A DNA stretch of 64,000 nt from Alligator mississippiensis. Lineage: Eukaryota; Chordata; Crocodylia; Alligatoridae. This document shows, piece by piece, positions 35,945-47,241 of the stretch. A program made the position numbers and the translations under genes. Every line of letters begins with the position of its first letter. The stretch's first letter is position 1. The notes beneath the pieces were generated by a model, which saw nothing but the letters and a program-made list of their open reading frames with translations, was not told where the DNA came from and made no database searches. The stretch is from NCBI RefSeq assembly GCF_030867095.1, contig NC_081827.1, positions 216,755,810 to 216,819,809 of the forward strand, written 5' to 3'.

Positions 35945-37137
35945 GCTTGTTATCAAGACCAGGAAACAACTTTTGCTGGACAGAAAGCAAGGGCCATAAG
36001 CATTTTTAATTAGTGGAGTCTTTTGGATTAGATTCAAACTTCACCCAACCCCATTACTCACTATCCTCCACTCACTACACAGAGGTTTATCCATGTGCTG
36101 GCCATAACCCCACTCAAAGAGCTCTGCAGAACAGCATTGCAGAGTGGTGTGCAGAGGAAACAAAAAACTCCTATACTGCCTTTCAATAGCTTGCAGTTGT
36201 CTCTCTTTTCTTGCACCTCACAAATATGATTGTAAGCAGAAGGGGAAAAAACATACGGATTAATAGTTATAGCTTTTAGGTTAATGTCAGCATTTTACAA
36301 CCTTTTGACCACTCTCCAGACACAGCATGGTTTAAAATATATCACACCCAAATGGCTTCTTAAGTAGAGCATTATTAATTGCCTGTGAGAATTTAAATTA
36401 AACACTTAGGGGTAGATCCAATAAAGGATGGAAGCACTTAAAAGTTAGATATTGCTGGACCTAACTTGCAGAGTCCTGGGCCCTATGGTAGAACCCTATG
36501 GTTAGGTACCTGCACTTCCAGGGGAGCCTAGTTGAAGCAAAGAGTCAAGTGCCTTGGAATGATTTTATTTTTTTTAAGGAAGTTTTTTGTGCTCCAAGCC
36601 AAATCAGCCAAATCAAGTCCAAATCTACGAGTCAGTTCAGGACCATAAATGGCCCTACAACCAGCAAACGTCCTTCACTCCCACCAGGGGCTTCAGATAT
36701 TTCCAAAGTCTTTTGGCAGGTATCCTACATGCAGGCCCAAGCCCAGAGGCTTGGCATTTGGATGCCCCCAAGTTTCACCTGCCCTCAGCCATACGGCTGC
36801 AGAAGCAAGCTAGGGAGGAGCCTCCCATTTCCATAAAGTGGGCTTTTAGCCCCAACACCTCAGCAGGTACTAAACCACGCCAGAAGAACAGTTATCCCTG
36901 GGAGCACTTAAGGAAAACTGCCTTCATGGACCGAGATACATGGTGTTTCCCCCTGCCAGGTAATTAGCAGAGCTCCAAGCTATAGTCTGTCCTCTCCAAG
37001 TACCTTGGAATGAAATCTGCTGAAACCATCACGCTCGGCATAGTGTTCCCTAGAACTACCCAATGCAGGGCTCACTCTTTTCTTTTTACGCACAGGTGGA
37101 AGAGGAAGAAGCAGTCAGGGTGAGTCATAGCTGAGAG
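35945..37137. other. no recognised gene or element
   Basis: Moderate-GC sequence with short open frames that show no domain. The stretch 36405-36530 (TTAGGGGTAGATCCAATAAA) may be an old SINE-like relic, but I cannot classify it. Confidence 0.4.
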
Positions 37138-38234
37138 CAGGGGCAGGCAAAATACAGACGTTGGCCAGATACGGCTTGCCAGGCACTTCCTTCTGGCCTG
37201 CAGCACCGCTGCCCCCCAACGAATTGTGCCTCATCCAGCCCTTCCACCTGTGAGGGTGGGAACGAGGCTCCTACACCTGCCCACAACGTATCCTATCATG
37301 CCTCATTCCACGCTCGTGAGTGGAAGGGCCAACCCCACTAGCACTGGGCAGGGCTGCTGCTGTAGGCTTCCCCGGTGTCTCGTTCCCTCTGGGCAGCAGA
37401 GTGGGAAGCTGGGGGTGGAGGCAGGATTGCAGCTGGGCAGAAGCGCTGAGTGTGGGGCTGGCTCCAGTGGCGAGCCCTTACCCAGGGGGGCAGCAGCAGC
37501 GCAGAGCTCGGCTGGGCATTGTGTGGGTGTGAGGAAGGGTGGGTGGTATGGGGATCTTTCCCACACTCCCCACCCATGGCACACAGCCCTGGCAGGCAGC
37601 GGGAACAGCAGCAGCAACAGTGGGGAATGCTGTGCTCAGCCCTGGTGCCTGGCCCCTGGCTCTGGCCAGTGCTGCAAGAAGTGCAGCCCCCACTGGATTG
37701 TTTGTTTCCCTGGTGCTCCCTGCACTCATGGGGTACAGGAGGGAAGCCCCAGGCACTGGAATGGGCTAGGGTGGGGAAAGCAGCAGGCTCCAGCACCTGG
37801 GTTTTCCCTTCTGTGCCCCATGAGTGTGGGGAGTGCTGCAGAAACAAACAGCCCGGCAAGGGCTGTGCTTCCTGTTGCGATGTGCAGCTCTGGCCAGAGC
37901 AAGGCACCAGCACCCCCACCTGCTGCTGCACCATGAGGGGACTGAGGGGTATGGAGACTGCCCCACCCACCCCACAACCCACACATACAGACACACACAC
38001 ACCCCCACTGCCCCCCCCCCCCCACCAGTGTTGCCTGCGTTGACTACAGGAGAGGACAGTGTGTTCTAGAGACCAGTGTGTTCCAGAGCCGCACCCCACA
38101 AATGCTACACAGCCCCCCAACATATCCTATGCCCCCCACACAAAGCCATACCACCTCACAAACTCCTTCACACCCCACCATACACAAACACATGCATACA
38201 CCCCACACCCCACCCTAAACACCCATACACCCCA

Positions 38235-38286
<52 letters not shown>

Positions 38287-38688
38287 CCCACCACACACAC
38301 ACAAACCACCAACCACACCCTGCCCCCACAATATAAAAAACGAATAATTTATTTTTGAGTTATTATGCAATTGCCTCTATATATAGTACACAAACACAAA
38401 TCATGACAAAAATTTTTTTTGTAATAAAAGTAAAATATATTATAGCAGATGTTTGACTTTTAGTGTATGATTTTGTTTTGTTCTGGTTCTAAGATGGAAA
38501 CCTCCCCCTCCCAAAAGGAGTATTTCTGGGGGGCAAGGGAAAGGACTTCTAGTGGCAAAGCTTAGGAGGTAGGGGTGGGACTTCCAGGCCCAAGATGGCA
38601 GCCAAGGGGTGGGGCTACCAATGCAGCCCTCAATAGCTCACCAAACTTCAATAAACAGCCCCCTGCCCAGAAGTATTACCTGCCCCTG
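37138..38688 (+). mobile_element. hAT-like non-autonomous DNA transposon, 1.55 kb (copy B)
   Basis: Left CAGGGGCAGGCAAAATAC and right TTACCTGCCCCTG are inverted termini. The flanks GCTGAGAG (37130-37137) and GCTTAGAG (38689-38696) agree at 7 of 8 bases. Internally it has a CA/CCCCAC-rich minisatellite-like stretch (37970-38330) and the segment AAGATGGCAGCCAAGGGGTG, both matching copy A (12018-13727) in reverse complement. No transposase frame is seen. Confidence 0.88.
38235..38284 (+). repeat. (CA)n microsatellite
   Basis: About 25 CA units embedded in the C/A-rich part of the hAT-like element at 37138-38688. Confidence 0.97.
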
Positions 38689-38699
38689 GCTTAGAGGTT

Positions 38700-39010
38700 A
38701 GAGAATTTGCCTGGATTCAGTTCCTTCATCTGGCTCCCATCTCTTCCAGGAGTGTGTCCTAGTGACTAGGCTGCATCAGGGGTGCTCTCCAATTCTCCTA
38801 CTCAAACTAGGTCATTGCAGCAAAGAAATCAAGATGCACTAGGGCAGAGAGCAAGAGACAGTATTCAATTAAGGAAGAAAGGCAATTCTGGGCTCTGCTC
38901 CTAGGATTGCTTCTGGCTTTTAAAAACTGGGAAAATACAGAAACAGTCCTGGGAATGGAAGCCAGGACTCCTTCCTCTCAGCTGAATGCCTGAGCTCATA
39001 AGCCACAGTC
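38700..39010 (+). repeat. MIR/CORE-SINE-like relic
   Basis: GGTTAGAGAATTTGCCTGGA and, further on, GGAAGCCAGGACTCCTTCCT...GAATGCCTGAGCTCATAAGCC resemble diverged MIR-type SINE 3' sequence. Boundaries are uncertain. Confidence 0.4.
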
Positions 39011-39117
39011 ATGTTCACTTTTGTGTGCATGCACTCTCTCTGCTCTACAAATCTTTTGCACAGTGGTACAGCTTCAGCAGGAGGGATGGGTCATATACCC
39101 CTTAGCCTAGCCTATAG

Positions 39118-39313
39118 CAGCATTTCCCAACTGGTGTGCTGCAGCACATGCCACCATGCCCCAGTTGGCTCTGCGCTCATCCTCCCCCTCCCCCCCCCCG
39201 GGCTTGGCATTTGACTGTTTGCCACCTCCCCTTCTCCACATCTAGCCCACGTGCTGTGGGATGGAAAAGGTCAGATAAGTGTACCATGGGACAGAAAAAG
39301 TTGGGAAACACTG
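39118..39313. mobile_element. hAT-type MITE, 196 bp, perfect 8-bp TSD
   Basis: Left CAGCATTTCCCAACTGGTG and right AAAAGTTGGGAAACACTG (reverse complement CAGTGTTTCCCAACTTTT) form inverted termini. Identical GCCTATAG flanks it at 39110-39117 and 39314-39321. The interior is C-rich. Non-coding. Confidence 0.93.
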
Positions 39314-39336
39314 GCCTATAGCTTCAGGGTTCAAAT

Positions 39337-39718
39337 CAGGGCTGTACAACTGGCAGTCCACAGACTACAAGCAGCCCCTGACAGGTTAACTTAAAGCCCC
39401 TGGGTTCCCAGTCCAAGTGCTGCTTCCCCACACCACTGTAGCTGCTGCTGCCACCAGAGTCTCGGGCTCCCTCTCCTTTCTCTGTCTTCTACTTCCTGCT
39501 GATGCCCCTGGGGTGGCATGGCATGGCATGGCTCAGCCCATGAGGCCTAAGTAGCCTATGGCCAGGCTAGCTACTGGAACCCAGGAACCCTGTGTGGTGT
39601 AGCATGCAGGGCACAGAGATGCTGGCATTGTGCAGTAGGGTGACAACAACAGTATAGTGTGGCATGGTGTGTCGCTCCCCCCTCCCCCCCCCAGCTAATC
39701 ATGAGTTGCGCAGCCCTA
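39337..39718. mobile_element. hAT-type MITE, 382 bp
   Basis: Left CAGGGCTGTACAACTGGC and right GAGTTGCGCAGCCCTA (reverse complement TAGGGCTGCGCAACTC) form inverted termini. Flanks GTTCAAAT (39329-39336) and GTTTAAAT (39719-39726) match at 7 of 8 bases. Contains TGGCATGGCATGGCATGGC, a short tandem repeat. Non-coding. Confidence 0.92.
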
Positions 39719-39726
39719 GTTTAAAT

Positions 39727-39881
39727 GTTTTTCTTGGTCTTGGAGGCAGGAGACATGCATTTCATCCTCTCAGGATGAGGAGGAATCTTAACTCCAAGTC
39801 TCCTACTTCCTGGATAAGTCCTTTAATGACTAAACTCTCACATGATACATTGATGGCCATACCACCAATAATGTTTTAAAA
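39727..39881 (-). repeat. possible MIR-like relic between two hAT MITEs
   Basis: Read on the minus strand, GTCATTAAAGGACTTATCCA ... AAGATTCCTCCTCATCCTGA has the loose look of a diverged MIR/CORE-SINE. Low confidence. Confidence 0.3.
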
Positions 39882-40179
39882 CAGGGGTGCTCAACCCTTG
39901 GCCCATAAACCAGATAAAATCCCTGATGCTGTGTCATTTGGCCTGTGGGGCTCCCATGAGCCTGAAAATTTGGCTGTGGGGGGAGTGGTGGCATGCTAGC
40001 TGGGGCACACAAGGCCCAATTCCGATGTGCAGGGCCAGGCGGAGGCATCAAGCCCCAGGGCCTGATCCTGGCATGCAGGGTTCAGTAGAGGCCATGCAAA
40101 GGCAGCATGTGGCTTCATCCTGCCCATGAACTGGCCCCATGCCAATCTGCCCACAGGGCCAAAAGCTTAAGCACCACTG
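39882..40179. mobile_element. hAT-type MITE, 298 bp
   Basis: Left CAGGGGTGCTCAACCCTTGG and right CAAAAGCTTAAGCACCACTG (reverse complement CAGTGGTGCTTAAGCTTTTG) form inverted termini. Flanks TTTTAAAA (39874-39881) and TTTAACAA (40180-40187) share 6 of 8 bases. Right next to the unexplained open frame at 40181-40659. Non-coding. Confidence 0.85.
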
Positions 40180-40180
40180 T

Positions 40181-40659
40181 TTAACAAAAAAAGTGTATTT
40201 TGTGAGGGGAGCTGATCCTGTCATTTATGTGAAACATTCCCAGAACACATCTGGTGGGGACACTGACAGAAAAGAGCACGGTTTCTAGAATCTTGTCAGG
40301 TTGAAGTTCGAGGTCGATACTGAGATTGCGGCAGTCTGGGCATGCACACAAGTAAAAAGTTGTGCAACTAGAGAACTCTGAAATTGAAGAGACAGAGTGA
40401 AGTTTGGCAGTAACTGAGCAGGGATTTTGGATCACAATTTCGTATACAGTCCCTTCATATCTGCCACAGGCTGACTTTTTGGATTTACCCCTTAGACCTT
40501 GCTCATGGTGGCCAGTAAAAATAAGTTTAATACAAACAGGAGGAAGAGGAATTTTAATAAGTTGGATTGACATAGGGATCACCACGCATTTTATTTTCAC
40601 ATGAAGTGACAGGAAGCTGCATATTCTGTTTGCTTCTGAATTGTTAATAACTTTGTTAA
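40181..40659 (-). other. unexplained open reading frame, possible exon or gene relic
   Basis: On the minus strand a frame stays open for 159 codons from a possible acceptor (CATTGTAG|TTAACAAAG, AG at 40661-40660) to a TAA at about 40181-40183. The conceptual protein reads like a folded domain rather than random sequence. It has NKVINNSEANRICSFL, IPLPPVCIKLIFTG, then YEGTVYEIVIQNP and a Cys-rich CACPDC motif. The 139-codon portion usually reported starts at a GTG at 40600-40598, which I see no reason to treat as a real start. The stop abuts the end of a hAT-like MITE (39882-40179), so the original 3' end may have been altered by that insertion. I do not recognise the family. It could be an exon fragment of an unrelated gene captured in the intron, a transposon-encoded domain, or chance. 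Confidence 0.3.
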
Positions 40660-41324
40660 CTACAATGAGTAGTTACTAATTGAATCCATTATATATCAAA
40701 TGTGGTACTGTACTTCTGCCTCTAAGTCTCTTTTTGAAAAGAAAGGAAGTGACAGTAGAAAAAAATTAGCCCTTTGTTGGATAAGAGAGGATTCACAGAG
40801 GATGGGAAATGCAAAACCAAAGAAATCCTCAAATTCTGCATGTGACAAAGGCATATATTTGTATCTAAACTGTTTAAGCAAGTGAATAGATTTTATTCAT
40901 TTTTTTTTCTGCTTGAGATAAACTCAACCTGCAAAGTCCAGCTCCAGTTTCAATGGTTGTGAACATTTAGAGCCAGATCTGTGGAGAATTTCTATATTAA
41001 CTTGCTGCCCAATCTGTTGTAGATAACTCCAAAGATAGTGTTCTATCTAGCTGATACAAAAGCTTGAGCAAGGAGTCTGAGAAGACTTCTCTTCCTTGTA
41101 ACATGACTGGCAACCCATGGTAATTCAGTTATTAAAGGTCATTCAGTTTATATTTATCACCAAAAGATGAATAATTCAATTAGCTCCTAACAGGGAGACA
41201 GTTTAAAGATATATATAAAATCTAGGGAAGAAAATTTTATTTGTGTTTACTTCTTCCTGTTTCCTCTCAACATTGATTTGATCCCAGTTAATTTAATAAT
41301 ATTTAGTATTTGATATTGCAACTT

Positions 41325-41435
41325 TATCAAGCCTTCTTCTGAGTTATAGGTGGAAAAATTAAGTCTTAAATAAGGCCTAGCATCACAATGCAGTTCAACC
41401 ATGGTTTGAACCCACTCCAGTCTTATGTTTATATC
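41325..41435 (+). repeat. MIR SINE relic
   Basis: GTTATAGGTGGAAAAATTAAG, then CCATGGTTTGAACCCACTCC, matches the spaced landmarks of a MIR core and 3' end, highly diverged. Confidence 0.5.
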
Positions 41436-42809
41436 ATTTTGTTACCTTTATGCCTTATATTCAAGTTGCATGTGTAGCCAACATATCTTCAAAGGTTTAA
41501 TATGCTCAAACTGTTTGCAAATAAAATATAGCAACTGGATGGTTTGGGGGGTTTTTTGTTGTTTTTTTTAAGTAGCACCTCCCACTAGATGCCACTAAAT
41601 GCATTTTGTCTCCCAGTTAATGTAGAACACTTCCTGCACAAGTGATGCACTAAGCACAAAGGAGGGGTGGAGATCATTAAGGATTGCCCAGCACCTTTTC
41701 CTGTTCAGAAAAAATCTTGGAGTATTTAGCATCTTGACTGTCACAATTGCCAGGTTAAGTGAACTGTGATGCACAGGTGGAAAAAGCCGGTATTTCCTAA
41801 AGGTATTAAGGTGAAATTCATACTAATGCAAAACACTCAAGCAAGGACAAAGTATCATTTAAGGCCACAGGGTTCAATTCACTCCAGCTTTGTAAAGCCT
41901 GAAAAATTGATCTTTTTGCCATATTCTTGCTCCTCCTTAGCAGGACATTTCTCACAGAGTAGAGGAAATTATTCACTTCTCCTGCAGGTTTCACAAGGGT
42001 AGATATTGGACAATATCTGCTGTTAATACTGGCTGTTAGAGCTGCCACTCCTGTCTATTCAAAATGAGAAGGAATTCCTGATTAGTAGTGATGTTCATGA
42101 CACATGTAGGAATCTAAATGCCTTTCTTAAAATTATAGGAGTTGCCCATAATTGTGTACAGTGGAAAAGTCATATGTCCATGAGCATAAAAACTTTTTAC
42201 AGCTGGAGCAGCATGCTGAAACCTGCATATCACATCTTCATATTAACATGACTTTACCAATTACTGACAGTTCTAAGGCAGATTTGAATGACTCAAGCTT
42301 TTTCAAACCTGTCTCCTGAATTTTATGTACACCTAATCTCTTCTTAGGAAACTGCTAAGCATATACCTCTACAAGTCAAAGATAAATGCACCATATTCAT
42401 AACACTTTAGCTTCTTTAATTGACTTTACCTAGCTTATAAAGAAGTCACAGAATACTGTAAAGATTTTTCATGCAGATATTCAAAGACTAAAAAATTAGA
42501 TTTCAGAACATATACCATTGCTTGTCAGCTATTCTTTGAGTAAATTCCCTGGTGCCTGACAGAAGGGCTGGAATAATAGTGCTACACCATTTTTTGAGGG
42601 AAAGAGGAGTTGCTAGAATAAATTCTGCTATGTTACATGGCAAAAGCAAACCCCAAATTCTTTTCTAATGCTTCTGCTTTGGATTCAAAGAGAAACCTTT
42701 GCAGTCTGTGCTGACACATTATTTGGCCCTCAGATATATGAAGTTATGTAGCATTCAGGTCATACTGGTTGATTTACTTTGATTACTGGTGTTTGCTTGA
42801 AAGACAATG

Positions 42810-43045
42810 TTGTAGCTGTGATGGTCCAGGAATAATGCAAGAGGCAAGGATTTCTTAGGGACATATCTTTTATTGGACAAACTGCATAGTTGGGATACTT
42901 ACACAAGCTTTTGAATGCAACACATTCTTCTGATGAGAACCAAAGAAGAATGCTTGATGTTTGAAACCTTGTTGAAATCTATCCCCACTATACAGTTGGT
43001 CCAATAAAATATAGCTCCCTAAGAAATCCGTGTCTCTTGAAAGAC
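42810..43045. mobile_element. foldback dispersed repeat, copy 2
   Basis: Arms TATCTTTTATTGGACAAACT and ACAGTTGGTCCAATAAAATA are inverted repeats. Upstream GCTGTGATGGTCCAGGAATA and GCAAGGATTTCTTAGGGACA match the copy at 22545-22765. Non-coding. Confidence 0.7.
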
Positions 43046-44056
43046 AACACATTCAAGCAAATCCTACTTGGCTCCTTTGCATGGACAAGATGATTTTTGT
43101 GCCCTACCTCAATGATTTTTTTCCTTCTGATGTGAAACAACAGTGTTAAGACTTGCCTGAAATCTACATTTTTAAAAAATAATTTCAAGTCACTTAAAAT
43201 AATTTTAATAAACAGAAGAGGGAAAGTAAGAAACATCTATTTCTGAGAAGTAAAATAAAAAAAAAGAGAAAAGTACCTAGTGCCAGAGCCTCACCCCTTC
43301 ATTTGAAGCATTTTTTAACAAAGCTGACAAAAAGCACAATATTTTCTTCCTATGAATCTTTATATTTTAATGCAATGTAGAAATTAACAAACTAGGAGAA
43401 CTAAATAAAAACCTATTAATTTCTTTCCTTTCTGTACACAGCTGTTATGGTAATTTGTAAAACTTTTAAAACAAACTTTCCTCACTTCATTTTCTGAAAT
43501 GGCTGTGTATGCAGTTGCATAGCAATTGACATGCAAGTCCTGACCAGTGCAATTCAAATCAGGATCATCATCACTGACATTATCACCAAATAACTTTGTT
43601 GTCTGTCTTTGTTGTGCTCATTTAGAGACAGCACAAATGGCAAAATAGCTCTTCCATCTCCATAAAGGGAAATCAGCAAGGCCCAGCTGTCATAAGCAAA
43701 CAAAACATCCTCGACAGTTTAGAATGATCGCCTAAAAGGCGAGATTATATATATATTCCCTCAGACTTCTAGTACTGAGTGTAATTCAAGGAGACTCAAT
43801 TTGAACAGTTAAATTCTTCCCTCACCCTTTCACAACTACCACTTAAAAAAGAAAGTTGGCCTTTCTAAATATCCAACATGGTGCGACCTGTGCCTGCCTT
43901 GCCCAGTCTCAAACATGCTGAAACCATTTCTCATCTCAGTGATATTATTTTGACATCACAGTAACTGTACTGACCTCAGAAAGGTGTTCATTCATGTCTG
44001 AAATATTTATTAGTAAATAGTGTGGATCTCACGTTTATTATCTCTTATAATCATGA

Positions 44057-44206
44057 GTGACTGGTGCTTCCCTGTATCTGGGGGAGGCATCTGCAGTAGT
44101 CACCGATGGCAACGGCCCTGTCAGGGGGGTGCCATCCTTACCGATAGCATCAGTGTCGGCCATCGGGGGGACACTGGCCCCATCGGGTGCACCCTCTCCC
44201 AGTCAC
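44057..44206. mobile_element. probable MITE, 150 bp
   Basis: Left GTGACTGGTGCTTCCC and right CACCCTCTCCCAGTCAC (reverse complement GTGACTGGGAGAGGGTG) form short inverted termini around a GC-rich interior (GATGGCAACGGCCC ... GGCCATCGGGGGGACAC) in AT-rich flanks. No clear target duplication. Confidence 0.5.
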
Positions 44207-46644
44207 CTATGCTCATAACCTGTGTTTTTTTTCTCAAACTCTTGAGGTAAAATTATCTTAGCTTTCATTTTTATGAAAAATGTATTCCTTATGGTTATGA
44301 AGAAGGACTTGAAAACAGGACTGAAATATACCAGGGGCATAAAGACCAAAAGGCAGATAAAAAGAATACCAATTTTTATTGGCAGGGACATAGCCATGCT
44401 GGAGGAAAGAGTTCTGAACAGGAATGAATGGTGACCACCATACTGCTCCAGGATGAAAAAGTGTTTTGCCCCCTGACTCATTGATTGTTAAGCTAATTGC
44501 ATAATCTTGGGGTTTTGACCCATGGGTTTTGTTTGGGTTTTTTCCTATTTGCAGCTGTCAGTATAAGTAAACTGGCAAACTTACTAACCTCAAAACAGAT
44601 GGGGAATGGAACAGGATGCAAATGAAATGTTTATTGTTCAACCAACATCTACAGAAGGAATTTACACAAATTTAAAAACCAGACCAGAGGTCACCCTTTA
44701 CTTTAAACAAATTCCCACTGTCAGCACTGCTTTGATATGTGAGGGGAATTTGGCTAGACTGCAGGGAGGATGCAGAAGACAAGTGGAAAGGGGAAAAAGC
44801 CCATGCTCCAACAATGCTTTCCTTCTACCTCAACAGGTCAGGCAGGATGTTGCTGGAGAGACTAGAGACATGCACCACACCTAGAAAAGAGGGCAGGAAT
44901 GAGAGCACACAGCTGAGTTGCACCTCCCTCCCCAAAAGCAGATTAAGGTTTATAGGACCCACTCCCAGACGTAAATGGGATTTTCTTGCTTATGGAATTT
45001 GTGCCTATTTGGAGAAGGAGAGGCCTGAAATCTCTGTAGACCCTGTAATTTTAACTTGTGCCCTTGTGGGTCTCCCTTTGTATAGTATCCATATGTCCCT
45101 GTGGTGGGGTGAAGACTAGATGCATAAGTGATCTAACTCCTGGGACCAGAACAAGGCATCTTGGTAGCTACAGAATAGAAGCACTGTAATCCTGCACATA
45201 ATGCTTATTATGGGAGATGAATGGGTGCATACTCCTCACACCAGAGCTACTTACTAAACCTGTAGCCTTCTGCTTCCTGTCCCTCCCACTGTGTATATGT
45301 CCTGAGCACATTTTACCAGGATGACAGTTTAGGGTTAAAAATTATTTTAAAAATCTATTCCCTGTTCAAAGAAGAAACTTTGGGAGGTTGAGAAGCTATT
45401 GCAATATCTGAGTATTAAAAGGTACACAGAATTCTAAACTAGTTCAGGGCAAAAACTGTGAAAAAACACCTGGGAGGCATTTTTCAGACTGGGGATAATG
45501 CCAGTTTGTTTTGGGCAACTGCCTTTTAATAGTAGTTATAACAGAGATAATCTCTGTATAGTCTTACAATGGGAGAAAGGCTGAATAGCACAGTTGTGAG
45601 GCTACAATTCTAAAAATCTTTGAGACCTATTTTTGTGTATTAATTGGAAAACAAGCCCCAAATACATGGAAACAAAGACTGTTCATAGATATTCTTAGGG
45701 CCTTGTCACACAGTACACTTAGCACACATTTTATCTGAGATTGCTGTAAGTATTACCATGTTGCATCAAAAGTCAGAATATATTCTGAGCAGTGACATGA
45801 TAATGCTTACTATAATCTTAGCTTGCTCTGGACAGTGCTAGAACCAGCTGTGCCTCTTGCTTTCTCCAGACACTAAGAGCTGCATTTTGCACATCTGCCC
45901 AGGAGAACATGCAACTCCCATTCCTGGAGCCCACATCCTCCCTGCCATGCTCCCAGTACTGCCCAGCCTGGGAGCACCTACCCCTGCCACAGCAGAGCAA
46001 GCTAGTTTTCTGTTGCTGCTGGTAGGCATGGGGAGCTGAGCCTCAGAGAGGATGCTGTTCCTGTCACTGCATCTGCATCTGTTCTAAGCTTGCATTTTAA
46101 GTGGAGCTGACACGTTGTAAGTGTAATGTGAAACACGGCCCTCAGTGAGCTCAGTGGACTTTTACCACTGATTAAAAAAGATTGAGAAACAGACCCATTG
46201 TTTCTAAACATCATTTTTCAAATGACGCTTTCAATGTTGAATGTCCACTATGCTGCATTTCAAACACTAGCCTCAGAAGACATGGGATTAACAAAAATCA
46301 AAAAGTTCTCCAGTGTTATTTAATCTCAGATAAAGAGCTGAACTAACTTCAAGCATTCTATCTTAAAGAGGGCATTTTCCATCTAAAAAAGAAAAAATGC
46401 ATCTCAACTTTGTTAATCTCACAATGAAAACATAAAAAAAAAAATAAAAAGAAGTGTGCTTCTCACCACTGATGTTTTCTTGTTGGCAAAATTTACCCAA
46501 GTCAACTTGAAAAATAAACTGGTCAGTTGCAAGCTCTATTTTACCGAACACAACGTTGCCTTGTTCACGGTCATCTCCTACAGATGAATGATGGCAATAG
46601 AGCACTGAAAAGGGACTAAAGAGGCACAAGCAGATCCTTCTACC

Positions 46645-46790
46645 AGCATGGTAGGTGTCCTTGGGCAGACCTTGTCTCTTCTCTGCACCTTAGTTCCTCC
46701 ACCTTGAATGGTGGAATGGTGATTAATTAACCTCCTTTGTAAAGCACTTTTATATCTATAACCAGGTAGGAGCTAGGTGTTAAGGTTATG
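46645..46790 (-). repeat. MIR SINE relic
   Basis: GTGTCCTTGGGCAGACCTTG, then TGCACCTTAGTTCCTCCACC, then CTTTGTAAAGCACTTTTATA, follows the reverse complement of a MIR consensus (CCTTGGGCAAG / CCTCAGTTTCCTCATC / TGTAAAGCGCTT). Confidence 0.65.
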
Positions 46791-47241
46791 GTTTTGTCAT
46801 GATAATATTTGGTAAATATCACAGCAGAGGTACAAGGAGAAAGAGGAGTATTTGCAGAAAGGGCTAAAAAGAACCTTTCTAGATCCACTTCCTTTCTCTG
46901 GAACATAGCCTCAGTGAAGTGTAACATGAATGGTTAATGCCCCATCCTTTCCTAATGTCTCTCCCAGGATCCTGTGTTTTACCTGCTGACTAAGCAGCAG
47001 GGTACGTCATGAGAGCCATAGTATTGCTTCAGATGCATGGCTTTTGCTGTTGCTATGACAACATTTAGTCAAACACTCACTTGTTTCATGTTTAAAAAAA
47101 AAATCAAATCAAATCATGGAAGCACTTCTACTTGGACCTGCTAAAATCTTGTTTTTATCAAACTTAAATTTTGGGCCTCTACTGACCTAACAGCATTCAT
47201 TTAAATGTGGGAGATAAGAGACCAAGTCTTGCCAATTTTAC

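Larger units (their letters stand above)
29805..47241 (-). other. CSRNP3 intron of about 17.4 kb
   Basis: Intron bounded by GT at 47241-47240 and AG at 29806-29805 on the minus strand. It contains a LINE, a solo LTR, a cluster of hAT-like elements and MIR relics, each listed separately, plus an unexplained open frame at 40.18-40.66 kb. The stretches 31.0-32.9, 40.7-41.3, 41.5-42.8, 43.05-44.05 and 44.2-46.6 kb show no element or gene I can name. Confidence 0.85.

Noticed and set aside
36498..36967. Two overlapping plus-strand open frames of 112-126 codons
   Set aside because: No domain and two competing frames over the same bases, so neither is supported.
37226..38123. Open frames of 197-261 codons on both strands
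   Set aside because: Same hAT family (copy B). Biased composition and absence of stops reflect GC- and CA-rich repeats, not coding.
44739..45119. Plus-strand 126-codon open frame
   Set aside because: No recognisable domain, no splice context and no repeat of the pattern elsewhere. Consistent with chance.
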